Source: Porticoccaceae bacterium
GTDB taxonomy: Bacteria; Pseudomonadota; Gammaproteobacteria; Pseudomonadales; Porticoccaceae
Direction of reading: 5' to 3'
Assembly (NCBI GenBank): GCA_030590275.1
Contig: JAUUYV010000149.1
Location: 1-5,569, forward strand
Length of the DNA: 5,569 nucleotides
Part shown: positions 1 through 5,467 of the stretch, in pieces
Layout: every line of letters begins with the position of its first letter
Position numbering within the stretch: position 1 is the first letter of the stretch
Translations under genes and position numbers: made by a program
The notes under the pieces: model-generated
What the model was told of the DNA's origin: nothing
Database searches by the model: none
What the model saw: the letters and a program-made list of their open reading frames with translations, nothing else

Positions 1-1
1 A

Positions 2-316
2 GTAATAGTTGTATTATCTGTATCTAACGTAGTTATTTCAGCACTCAGGAAATTGATACCTCCCCGAATCAGAATTATTGTGCAGCTTACAGTAATTGCA
101 ACAATGGTAATTCTGGTTGACCAGGTTTTGAAAGCATTTGCATACGATGTTAGTAAACAACTATCGGTGTTTGTAGGACTGATAATTACTAACTGTATAA
201 TTATGGGTCGTCTTGAAGCATTTGCCATGAGCAACAGCCCATGGACAGCATTCCTGGATGGTATCGGTAATTCAGTTGGTTATGGACTTTTAAGTACAGG
301 CGAATGGGGATGTTAG
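2..316 (+). pseudogene. nqrD: nqrD internal fragment (Na+-translocating NADH:quinone reductase subunit D), truncated at the 3' side
   Basis: The frame is open from position 2 with no start needed and ends at a TAG at 314-316. The translation matches the middle of NqrD, an integral membrane subunit of the NqrABCDEF sodium pump: RIIVQ, then [35 protein letters not shown] and [12 protein letters not shown]. The TNC cysteine, a conserved NqrD residue implicated in binding the iron-sulfur cluster shared with NqrE, is present. The [10 protein letters not shown] and [10 protein letters not shown] segments separate it from the paralogue RnfE/RsxE. After GYG (about position 286) NqrD similarity stops; the last nine residues, starting LLSTG, are not NqrD-like, and the C-terminal transmembrane helices are missing. 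The TTG at 53 lies inside the NqrD-like stretch and is not a real start. No nqrC or nqrE is seen. GC is about 38%, well below the neighbouring sequence. It could be a decayed remnant or the edge of a chimeric contig. The family call is confident; its status is not. Confidence 0.85.
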
Positions 317-674
317 TTGCATCACCAAAGGTAATGATTAAGCCGTAGTAATCGTTTTCGTAGTCACTTGCCCATTCGTAGTGGATGTTAAGTTTAGAGG
401 GCTTTGCTTTTTTATCCGGCGCTTTGCCCACGACCACAATTTCTTCAATTCCTTCAGTGGTTTTGATGGCATCTTTGGGTATAGACAGGGTAACCCGTGT
501 ACTGCCTTCGGCTTCGAGGGTTTCAACCTTGTGTACTTTTGCGCCAATGACTTTGCCCTCGTAGCCTTCCTCCAGTTCGAGCCAGCCGGTTTCCTGGTCT
601 GCGAACGCGGGGGCGCACAGTAGAGTGAGCAGGGCTAGAAGTATGGTGGGTTTGAAGGGCGTACTGGGTTTCAA
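201..674 (-). CDS. Small exported protein with TonB-box-like motif, native C-terminus probably lost
   Basis: This 157-codon frame starts at a TTG (672-674), the only plausible start after the upstream in-frame stop, with a GGTGA element seven bases before it. Residues 8-25 form a signal peptide with an AFA cleavage site before D26. C20 is not in a valid lipobox (LLC), so export by signal peptidase I to the periplasm or beyond is inferred. The mature part is acidic, with likely beta structure at 30-83, a Lys/Pro-rich linker at 84-94 and an aromatic stretch around 98-127. Residues 76-84 read IEEIVVVGK, resembling the TonB boxes of TonB-dependent receptors, but no plug or barrel follows. Only codons 1 to about 129 (down to about 288) look native; codons 130-157 are antisense to the nqrD fragment, so the natural tail is missing. 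I do not recognise the family. The gene is transcribed away from ppiC, with a terminator between them. Confidence 0.6.
   Translation of the reverse strand: MKPSTPFKPTILLALLTLLCAPAFADQETGWLELEEGYEGKVIGAKVHKVETLEAEGSTRVTLSIPKDAIKTTEGIEEIVVVGKAPDKKAKPSKLNIHYEWASDYENDYYGLIITFGDATNIPIRLYLKVHNQLNYRYHPGMLSMGCCSWQMLQDDP
284..293. other. Junction between nqrD fragment and minus-strand exported-protein gene
   Basis: NqrD similarity on the plus strand ends after the GYG at 278-286. On the minus strand, plausible sequence of the exported protein ends at about L128-K129 (288-293). Both genes are therefore interrupted within the same ten bases or so. By hand count GC changes from about 38% (1-290) to about 50% (291-660). 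No terminal inverted repeat, target-site duplication, transposase or tRNA end is visible at the junction, so the mechanism cannot be assigned. Confidence 0.65.
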
Positions 675-702
675 GGTTTGGTCACCGTGTTATAGGGCTT
701 CT

Positions 703-708
703 ATTATA
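703..708 (-). promoter_or_regulatory. -10 box of the exported-protein gene promoter
   Basis: Read on the minus strand this is a perfect TATAAT, about 30 bases upstream of the TTG start at 674. No recognisable -35 hexamer lies 16 to 18 bases further upstream (the hexamer at 17 is AAGTAT). The promoter may therefore depend on an activator, or the match may be chance. Confidence 0.45.
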
Positions 709-712
709 AGGG

Positions 713-725
713 CGTGTCGCACACG
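713..725. promoter_or_regulatory. Palindrome CGTGT-CGC-ACACG in the promoter spacer, possible operator
   Basis: Two perfect five-base arms are separated by three bases. The element fills most of the interval between the minus-strand TATAAT (703-708) and the expected -35 position. A dyad placed there is typical of a repressor or activator site, but the arms are short and no regulator gene is nearby. Confidence 0.3.
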
Positions 726-788
726 ATACTTGGGAAGCGGCGATCTTGTCTATGTATGAGATCAAACCCGATTAAATAGGCTTTATAA

Positions 789-821
789 AAAGGGCTGTTG
801 TTCCTGAGAACACAGCCCTTT
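789..821 (-). terminator. Rho-independent terminator downstream of ppiC
   Basis: The arms are 789-803 and 808-821, pairing over 14 base pairs with a single bulged T (799), around a four-base CTGA loop. On the minus strand the stem is followed by a T-rich run (CCCTTTTTATAAAG), the expected arrangement for the end of the ppiC transcript, whose stop codon lies 40 bases upstream. On the plus strand the T-tract is poor, so termination of leftward transcription is the main role. It separates ppiC from the next minus-strand gene. Confidence 0.85.
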
Positions 822-860
822 AAGGGGTCGACTAACTATGGCGCTTATTAGAACTGCCCT

Positions 861-1142
861 TTAGTCAGTGCGTTTGGTGACTTCCAGCAGGTGATAACCA
901 AACTGGGTTTTCACCGGGCCCTGCACGGTGTTTATGTCGGCGCTAAATACCACTTCGTCGAACTCTGGCACCATCATGCCGGGACCGAATTCACCCAAAT
1001 CACCGCCTTTCCCACTAGAGGGACAGGTGGAGTGTTGTTTGGCCAGTTCGGCGAAGTCAGCGCCGCCTTCAATTTCAGTTTTGATCTGCTGACATTGGCT
1101 TTCGTCGGGAACCAGGATGTGTCTTGCGTTCGCTGTAGCCAT
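861..1142 (-). CDS. ppiC: PpiC, parvulin-type peptidyl-prolyl cis-trans isomerase
   Basis: This is a single-domain parvulin that accelerates cis-trans isomerisation of peptide bonds before proline in folding proteins. With 93 residues and no signal peptide it has the length of E. coli PpiC (Par10), so it is expected in the cytoplasm, unlike the exported relatives SurA and PpiD. Family signatures are ARHILV with H8, ADFAELAKQHSTCPS with C40, GGDLGEFGPGMMVPEFDEVVF with M57 and F61, and TQFGYHLLEV with F81 and H84. These line the parvulin active site, and all are present. The ATG at 1142 is preceded by AGAGGA at a spacing of seven to eight bases. The gene diverges from the 709-residue TPR-ankyrin gene across a 187-base intergenic region and ends at a strong hairpin terminator. 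It appears intact and monocistronic. Confidence 0.95.
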   Translation of the reverse strand: MATANARHILVPDESQCQQIKTEIEGGADFAELAKQHSTCPSSGKGGDLGEFGPGMMVPEFDEVVFSADINTVQGPVKTQFGYHLLEVTKRTD

Positions 1143-1329
1143 GATGTGATCCTCTTTGGTTTTTGTTTAAAAATGTGTTCCTGAACAAGGTGTTGCAGTG
1201 CATTCGCCGGTACTATAAACGAAAGCATAGTAAAAATCAGCTTAGGGGTATTCTGTCATAGTCAGGGCTTAGTTTTGGCGCCGGGCGGGTAGATGCTAAG
1301 CAAGCCAGTTAGAGCTTAGAGCGTTTGGT
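1143..1329. promoter_or_regulatory. Divergent promoter region between ppiC and the TPR-ankyrin gene
   Basis: This is the only space from which both divergent genes can be transcribed. Overlapping -10-like hexamers sit near its middle: TATAAA at 1214-1219 on the plus strand, with a weak TTGCAG at 1193-1198 (spacing only 15), and TATAGT at 1217-1212 on the minus strand, with a weak CTGATT 17 bases upstream. A dyad TGTTC-CT-GAACA occupies 1176-1187. None of these matches is strong. If both promoters are real, their overlap would make polymerase binding mutually exclusive, but that is inference. Confidence 0.3.
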
Positions 1330-3459
1330 ATGTCTATAGAGCAAGGTGAGGAAGGTAGTCGAGTATCGGGCTTGTTACTGCTGCTATTGGCCGTGTTGGC
1401 AGGTTCTTATTGGTGGCTTGATCAAAAGGGTATTTCGGTGTCTCAGCAGGCTCAGACAGCAGTGGATTGGATGTCCGGTAAACACGATTTTAAGGAATTG
1501 ATTGGGGGGGCGGCTCCGGCAGTGAAGATTGAGGAGCCCGACACTACGCAAATTGAAGATGTTCACTTAGTTGATATTAATTTTTGGGAGGCTCGCCTAA
1601 AAACGACCTACAGCCTGCAATCCAGGTATCAGCGGGGTTATGTGGCTTTTAATATGGTGGGCCAGAAGTGGAGCCATACGATTGGCCTGGTCACTCGCCC
1701 CGGTACCCATACAGGGGACGCCCTGTTGGGTCGTAATGTGGGCCGGGAGGATTCCTACACCGCGGAAAAAATACATGGCCGGATGTACGACCCCTACCGG
1801 AATGACCGAGCGTATTTTGAGCAGGATTACGATGTTGTTTTAAGTTGGCCGGGTGAAGACAGTCTCAATGTCATCCGTGGGCCGGATTATCGAAAATTCA
1901 TGAATATTAAACGGGTATACGTGTACCGCAATGTGCCTCGATATATCGATTTTGCCGAGCATTTGGTGGAAGTGGGTTTTCTTGCTGAGCGTATTGAAAT
2001 GCAGCTGGCGGTTTGTGGTGGCTGTGCCGCTAGTCTGATTTTTGGTGAAGATGTATCGGTGGATGCGGTGCAAACGGTGCTCCGGACCCTAAAGCAACAA
2101 AATTACCCCATTGACCGGGTAGAGTTGAGTACACACGAGCGGGACCTTGGCGTTATTCGCGTCGGACAATCTCCCACGGATAAAGCCAAACCCCTATGGA
2201 GCAAGGTGGATGCTTTACTCAAGCCACGGATTTCAGAAGATCAATTTTTTGTCACACTGGGGTTTGAAAAGGAAACCAACCACACTCGTGCGGTCGCTCT
2301 GCACAAAAAGGCAAAGAACCTGATTGATAATTATGACCACAAAATAAAAAAAATGGCGGAAGCACGCAACTTGCTTGGACAGGCTCAGAGCCTGGACAGC
2401 GACTACATGCCGATCTATATAGAATTAAGCCGATACTTAATGCGGGTTGACTCTAATTTTAGTGCCTCCAGGCCCACTGAGCGAGGTTATCAGGCGAAGG
2501 CGGTGCTGGAGAATGCACTAAAGCTTGATCCCGAATACAGTCATAGCTATGTATTGCTGGGCTATGTACAAACGGCCTTGCAGGAGTTCGATGATGCCCT
2601 GGTCTCTTTTGAAAAAGCGGAGGCCTTAGGTGCCACCAGCGTGTGGTTATATAACAACAAGGCTGCCTGGTACGAGAGCCAGGGTGAGGAAGATGAGGCT
2701 CTGGCGGAACAGATAAAGGTTCTTTCCCATCGTGTCGATGATAGCGACAATGACCGGGCCCTTAAGTATGGTTTGGGTGAGTTAGCTGCCAGGTATATCA
2801 AGTTGGGAAGGTTTGATGATGCCCAGGCCATTTTTGAGCGTCACCGTAAGGACTTTCCCGCTGATATGCGGGGCCTTGAAAATTACGTAATTTTTTTGTT
2901 GGCGCATACCACTGATATGGCGCGTACAGAGCAATTATTTCAGGTCGTAAAACAGAGGAATTGCTATTGCTATCCGAAAGTGTCGGCAATGATTGAGGTG
3001 GTGAGAGCGGCTCAAAAAGTGGATGTCTCTACTAATGAGGTAGTCAAAGGACTGATTGCGGCACAATCAACCAAAACCTCGTTCAGTGTAGTCGTTGCAC
3101 AGCTCGGGCGTGGGGTGGAGGGTAGAAAGGCTCTGGATAAACTGTTTGCGTCGGAGCTGGAGATGGCACGAATAGAGTCTACCGAATCGGTTTTGTATTC
3201 TCTGCTGGATAGTAAGGACTATAAAACGATCAAATTTTTCCTTAAGTACGGCGCGAACCCCAACAGAATAGATCGGCGTTCCGGGCTGCCGCCTTTGGCC
3301 CATGCGGTATTGCTTGATGATGCTAACTTAGTCAGGCTCCTGTTAATTTACCGGGCCGACCCAGCACTGGAGGGTGAGTCCGGGTTCTCTGCCTATGATC
3401 TCGCGCGCAATATGGATAAGCGGGAGCTGGTGGAGATTATTACGGGTAAGCAAATCTGA
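1330..3459 (+). CDS. Membrane-anchored TPR and ankyrin-repeat protein, function unknown
   Basis: The product has 709 residues. Residues 13-30 form a single hydrophobic segment (LLLLLLAVLAG core) with no lipobox or clear cleavage site, so it is probably a membrane anchor. Residues 77-310 are a mixed domain I do not recognise, with a conspicuous 113-175 stretch rich in H, R, Y and D, and a CGGC pair at C229/C232. TPR-like helical pairs follow at about 343-369, 388-420, 404-432, 437-465 and 476-509 (for example NALKLDPEYSHSYVLLGY and ARYIKLGRFDDAQAIFERH). A CYC pair lies at 545-547. Residues 620-706 read as about three ankyrin repeats (FFLKYGANPN, PPLAHAV, LLLIYRADP). Both repeat types bind proteins, so a scaffold or assembly role in the envelope is inferred. 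The N-terminus before the segment is net acidic, so topology is uncertain, although the cysteine pairs suit the periplasm. The ATG at 1330 has no clear Shine-Dalgarno; no better in-frame start keeps the hydrophobic segment. Confidence 0.9.
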   Translation: MSIEQGEEGSRVSGLLLLLLAVLAGSYWWLDQKGISVSQQAQTAVDWMSGKHDFKELIGGAAPAVKIEEPDTTQIEDVHLVDINFWEARLKTTYSLQSRYQRGYVAFNMVGQKWSHTIGLVTRPGTHTGDALLGRNVGREDSYTAEKIHGRMYDPYRNDRAYFEQDYDVVLSWPGEDSLNVIRGPDYRKFMNIKRVYVYRNVPRYIDFAEHLVEVGFLAERIEMQLAVCGGCAASLIFGEDVSVDAVQTVLRTLKQQNYPIDRVELSTHERDLGVIRVGQSPTDKAKPLWSKVDALLKPRISEDQFFVTLGFEKETNHTRAVALHKKAKNLIDNYDHKIKKMAEARNLLGQAQSLDSDYMPIYIELSRYLMRVDSNFSASRPTERGYQAKAVLENALKLDPEYSHSYVLLGYVQTALQEFDDALVSFEKAEALGATSVWLYNNKAAWYESQGEEDEALAEQIKVLSHRVDDSDNDRALKYGLGELAARYIKLGRFDDAQAIFERHRKDFPADMRGLENYVIFLLAHTTDMARTEQLFQVVKQRNCYCYPKVSAMIEVVRAAQKVDVSTNEVVKGLIAAQSTKTSFSVVVAQLGRGVEGRKALDKLFASELEMARIESTESVLYSLLDSKDYKTIKFFLKYGANPNRIDRRSGLPPLAHAVLLDDANLVRLLLIYRADPALEGESGFSAYDLARNMDKRELVEIITGKQI

Positions 3460-3476
3460 GGACTGTGGCTTAGTCC
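3460..3476 (+). other. Short hairpin after the TPR-ankyrin gene, not a convincing terminator
   Basis: GGACT (3460-3464) and AGTCC (3472-3476) can pair around a seven-base loop directly after the TGA stop. There is no T-tract, so it may merely stabilise the 3' end or be chance. No other terminator is visible before the next gene. Confidence 0.2.
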
Positions 3477-3515
3477 CGCCCGGTCATTGTTTGTCACCGA
3501 GCTAAAAATAACATC

Positions 3516-3524
3516 TGCTAGAAT
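3516..3524 (+). promoter_or_regulatory. Extended -10 promoter of the histidine-phosphatase gene
   Basis: TGCTAGAAT fits the extended -10 pattern TGNTANAAT with one change from TATAAT, about 50 bases before the ATG at 3572. A TTGTCA at 3491-3496 is close to the -35 consensus but 22 bases away, too far for normal pairing; extended -10 promoters do not need a good -35. The leader includes a run of eight T (3553-3560) just before the GGAG ribosome binding site at 3563-3566. Confidence 0.5.
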
Positions 3525-3571
3525 GGCGTCTACTCGATGACGTAGTTGATGGTTTTTTTTGTGGAGAAAAT

Positions 3572-4177
3572 ATGCAATCTAAGGGCAGGCTAATTTTGGT
3601 TCGCCACGGTCAGACCTCAGCCAATGTGGATCAGGTTTGGCATGGCCATACCGATACCCCCCTAAATGAACTGGGACAGCAGCAAGTGGTTCAGCTGGGG
3701 GAGTATTTTCATAACTACCTACCCGAGATACACGCTATTTATTCCAGCCCTTTGCAGCGGGCTCGGCACACCGCCGAGCAGATTGCTTCAGCTAAGGGGC
3801 ACGATATTACTGTCGATCACCGCCTGAAGGAGTATGGCATCGGCGATTGGGAGGGCAGGAGTTTTGCTGACCTTAGAGACGAGACTGATTTTATCGACCG
3901 CATGATGACGGATGAGCATCATCGCGCCCCCGGGGGTGAAACTCGATACGAAGTTACTCAGCGTTTTGTTACGGCGATAGAAGAGTTCTGGCTCAATCAT
4001 CCAGGTGAAAATGTAGTGGTGGTGGCTCATGGGCTGGCCATTGCGTTTACACTGTCACACCTGGTCGAGCAGGATACCTCCAACTGGAGAGAGTATCTGG
4101 TCAGCAATACCGGGGTGACCGAGTTATGTTTAGATCAGAAAGCGATTATTAGCCTGGGCCTTACTGAGCATATTTAA
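3572..4177 (+). CDS. Histidine phosphatase family protein (phosphoglycerate mutase-like fold)
   Basis: This 201-residue single-domain enzyme belongs to the branch of the histidine phosphatase superfamily that includes CobC, PhoE and GpmB-type proteins. The LVRHGQT motif at 9-15 carries H12, the residue phosphorylated during catalysis. R63 in SSPLQRARHTA is the second phosphate-pocket arginine after R11, E87 in LKEYGIGDWEG is the likely proton donor, and VVVVAHGLA supplies the second pocket histidine, H153. The catalytic set is complete, so the protein should be an active phosphatase, probably cytoplasmic as there is no signal peptide. The substrate cannot be read from the sequence: adenosylcobalamin-pathway phosphates, sugar phosphates or phosphoglycerate are all possible, and no cobalamin genes are nearby. 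The ATG has GGAG at 3563-3566, five bases upstream. Its stop codon overlaps the start of a doubtful 44-codon ORF (TAATG). Confidence 0.92.
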   Translation: MQSKGRLILVRHGQTSANVDQVWHGHTDTPLNELGQQQVVQLGEYFHNYLPEIHAIYSSPLQRARHTAEQIASAKGHDITVDHRLKEYGIGDWEGRSFADLRDETDFIDRMMTDEHHRAPGGETRYEVTQRFVTAIEEFWLNHPGENVVVVAHGLAIAFTLSHLVEQDTSNWREYLVSNTGVTELCLDQKAIISLGLTEHI

Positions 4178-4311
4178 TGGCCCGTCTGGGTCGAAAGGTT
4201 TTTGGCTTTTGTCGTGCCTGTTCGGTACTGGCAGCATTGGCTGGTGGTTCCCGCACCCGCCCTGTTTTGGGTTCGCTGTTCTTGCTAGATACTACTAGAA
4301 AGAAAGTTTAA
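4177..4311 (+). CDS. Possible 44-residue ORF overlapping the phosphatase stop (TAATG)
   Basis: The ATG at 4177-4179 shares its A with the TAA stop of the phosphatase, the arrangement seen in translationally coupled genes. The frame stays open for 44 codons to a TAA at 4309-4311. The peptide begins MARLGRKVFGFCRACSVL and is basic and partly hydrophobic, with CRAC at 12-15 and a basic RKK end. It resembles no family I know. No Shine-Dalgarno lies at the correct distance, so expression would depend on coupling. A 44-codon open frame can readily occur by chance in a 168-base gap, so this is only a candidate. If it is not coding, the gap is a leader for the next gene with no strong promoter; GATACT at 4288-4293 is a weak -10 candidate. 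Confidence 0.22.
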   Translation: MARLGRKVFGFCRACSVLAALAGGSRTRPVLGSLFLLDTTRKKV

Positions 4312-4345
4312 AGGCATGCTGAGGCTTGCCAGTTTGGAGATGTGT

Positions 4346-4828
4346 ATGCAAATAGAAAACAATAAAGTGGTTACCTTTTATTACTCGCTGAGCGAGGAAG
4401 GCGGAGAGCAACTCGAAACCAATCGAGACGGTGAGCCTAAGGCCTACCTCCATGGCCATCGCAATATACTCCCGGCATTGGAGCAGGGGCTCGCAGGTCA
4501 CGGGACGGGTGATATCTTTTCTCTGACCATAGCACCTGAAAAGGCCTATGGCATGGTGCGGGAGGCCTCACCACAACGGGTACCCATTAAACACCTGCTC
4601 ACTAAGGGTAAGCTAAAGCCGGGAATGATTGTCAGTGTTAATGCTCAGGGTGGTGAGCAGCAGGCGACGATTATCAAGGTAGGCAAATTTAATGTGGATA
4701 TAGATGGCAATCATCCTTTCGCCGGTAAAACCCTGGTCTTCGATGTTGAGATTGTCGAGGTGCGGGATGCCAGTGCAGAGGAGCTTAGTCATCGGCATTC
4801 CCACGGTGTTGGTGGGCATCATCATTAA
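4346..4828 (+). CDS. slyD: SlyD-like FKBP-type peptidyl-prolyl isomerase with short histidine-rich tail
   Basis: This 160-residue cytoplasmic prolyl isomerase and chaperone is of the SlyD type. The FKBP part is split: residues 1-69 include YLHGH (34-38), LPALEQGLAGHGTGD and AYG (67-69, Y68 in the pocket), and it resumes at about 120 with GNHPFAGKTLVFDVEIVEVR. The insert-in-flap chaperone domain lies between, beginning around QRVP (77-80). The tail (147-160) has six histidines (149, 151, 153, 158-160), able to bind nickel or similar metals but much shorter than the E. coli tail and without its cysteines. The start is set at 4346, not the upstream ATGs at 4316 or 4340, because GGAG at 4336-4339 is six bases before it and family homology begins here. 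It lies 22 bases before ppnP, so co-transcription is likely. FkpB (SlpA) is the alternative, but the YLHGH motif and histidine tail favour SlyD. No hydrogenase genes are nearby. Confidence 0.88.
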   Translation: MQIENNKVVTFYYSLSEEGGEQLETNRDGEPKAYLHGHRNILPALEQGLAGHGTGDIFSLTIAPEKAYGMVREASPQRVPIKHLLTKGKLKPGMIVSVNAQGGEQQATIIKVGKFNVDIDGNHPFAGKTLVFDVEIVEVRDASAEELSHRHSHGVGGHHH

Positions 4829-4850
4829 GACAGAGTAGATAGGAAGTACG

Positions 4851-5132
4851 ATGTTAGCGCTTAACGAATATTTTGATGGCAAGGTGAAGTCCATAGGATT
4901 TCAAACTGAGAGCTTACCGGCTAGCGTTGGCGTGATGGCCCCGGGTGATTATGAGTTTGCTACCAGCGAGCGCGAGGTGATGACGGTGATTAGCGGAGCG
5001 CTCACAGTTAAGTTGCCGGGTCAGAACGATTGGCAAACCTTTAATGCTGGCGAAAAGTTTGAAGTGAACGCTCAGGAAAGCTTTCACTTACAGGTGGCAG
5101 TGGCGACGGCCTATCTGTGTGTTTATGGTTAA
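4851..5132 (+). CDS. ppnP: PpnP, pyrimidine/purine nucleoside phosphorylase (YaiE/DUF1255 family)
   Basis: This is a small cupin-fold enzyme. The E. coli family member splits several purine and pyrimidine nucleosides with phosphate into free base and ribose-1-phosphate. At 93 residues it is almost the length of the E. coli protein (94), and similarity covers the whole chain: [13 protein letters not shown] at 5-17, ASVGVM at 24-29, [10 protein letters not shown] at 42-51, [13 protein letters not shown] at 60-72 and FHLQVA at 78-83. No truncation is evident. The ATG at 4851 has TAGGAAG at 4840-4846, four bases upstream. It lies 22 bases after the slyD-like gene and 40 before the GNAT gene, in the same direction with no terminator between, which suggests one operon. 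A role in nucleoside salvage or breakdown is inferred from the family; the gene order adds nothing more specific. Confidence 0.94.
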   Translation: MLALNEYFDGKVKSIGFQTESLPASVGVMAPGDYEFATSEREVMTVISGALTVKLPGQNDWQTFNAGEKFEVNAQESFHLQVAVATAYLCVYG

Positions 5133-5172
5133 GAATCATGCTTAGTAGTGTGTTTGAATCAAGGGTGCATAG

Positions 5173-5415
5173 ATGGAAGTGAAACATCAAGCCGATGATC
5201 AGCGTTTTATTCTGGTGGTAGACGGCCATGAATCAGTGGCGGACTATCGGCTTTCTGGCCAAAATATCGACTTTAATCATACCTATGTGCCAGACGCTCT
5301 GCGTGGCCGGGGTGTAGCCAGAGTTCTGGTGGGGGAAGCCTTGCTTTGGGCTCGGGGCGAGGGTTACGAGATTCAGGCCAGTTGTTGGTACGTTAAACGA
5401 TTTTTAGAAAGTTAA
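5173..5415 (+). CDS. Small GNAT-fold N-acetyltransferase (YjdJ-like, PF14542 type)
   Basis: This 80-residue protein belongs to the minimal GNAT-fold group typified by E. coli YjdJ, which keeps the acetyl-CoA-binding core and little else. The acetyl-CoA loop reads LRGRGVARVLV (residues 43-53), matching the R/Q-x-x-G-x-G/A signature at R44-A49. It is preceded by two beta strands (RFILVVDG and SVADYRLSG) and followed by a helix, then by a CWYVKRFLE segment with C71, where relatives commonly have PLCxFV. Relatives usually continue several residues past this point (often RHPEY), so the C-terminus here is slightly short. The acceptor substrate is unknown. The ATG at 5173 has AAGGG at 5161-5165, seven bases upstream. 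It is the last gene of the probable slyD-ppnP-GNAT cluster and converges with a minus-strand gene at the right edge. Confidence 0.85.
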   Translation: MEVKHQADDQRFILVVDGHESVADYRLSGQNIDFNHTYVPDALRGRGVARVLVGEALLWARGEGYEIQASCWYVKRFLES

Positions 5416-5420
5416 GAGTT

Positions 5421-5467
5421 TGTTGGCTAAGGCTATCACCATGGATCATCCTTAATAAAAGCCAACA
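5421..5467. repeat. Inverted repeat between the convergent genes, weak bidirectional terminator candidate
   Basis: TGTTGGCT (5421-5428) and AGCCAACA (5460-5467) are perfect complements. The inner bases AAGG (5429-5432) and CCTT (5450-5453) can extend the stem if six bases (5454-5459) bulge out. It starts six bases after the GNAT stop. There is no T-tract on either strand after the stem, and the right arm falls inside the minus-strand partial reading frame, so a terminator role is possible but weak. Confidence 0.35.

Noticed and set aside
53..316. An independent 87-residue membrane protein starting at the TTG at 53
   Set aside because: The NqrD-like reading frame extends upstream to the window edge, so the TTG is an internal leucine codon and the ORF is part of a longer fragment.
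742..763. Inverted repeat GATCT with AGATC, 12 bases apart
   Set aside because: The arms are only five bases and no promoter element lies near enough to support an operator.
891..1184. Plus-strand open frame of 97 codons over ppiC
   Set aside because: It is an antisense shadow of a clearly recognisable ppiC and has no family resemblance.
800..1187. The octamer GTTCCTGA occurs on both sides of ppiC (800-807 and 1177-1184), suggesting a flanking repeat
   Set aside because: One copy is part of the terminator loop region and the other part of a short dyad; similarity beyond the octamer is poor, so chance is the simpler explanation.
2562..3303. Several minus-strand open frames of 63-89 codons inside the TPR-ankyrin gene
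   Set aside because: The plus-strand protein has clear repeat motifs through this whole stretch; the minus-strand frames have no recognisable domains.
4178..4200. Terminator after the phosphatase gene
   Set aside because: Only three-base arms (CCC and GGG) can pair and the following T-run is not adjacent to a stable stem.
4316..4345. Upstream ATG starts (4316 and 4340) for the slyD-like gene
   Set aside because: The GGAG at 4336-4339 is placed correctly only for the ATG at 4346, and the extra residues do not match the FKBP family.
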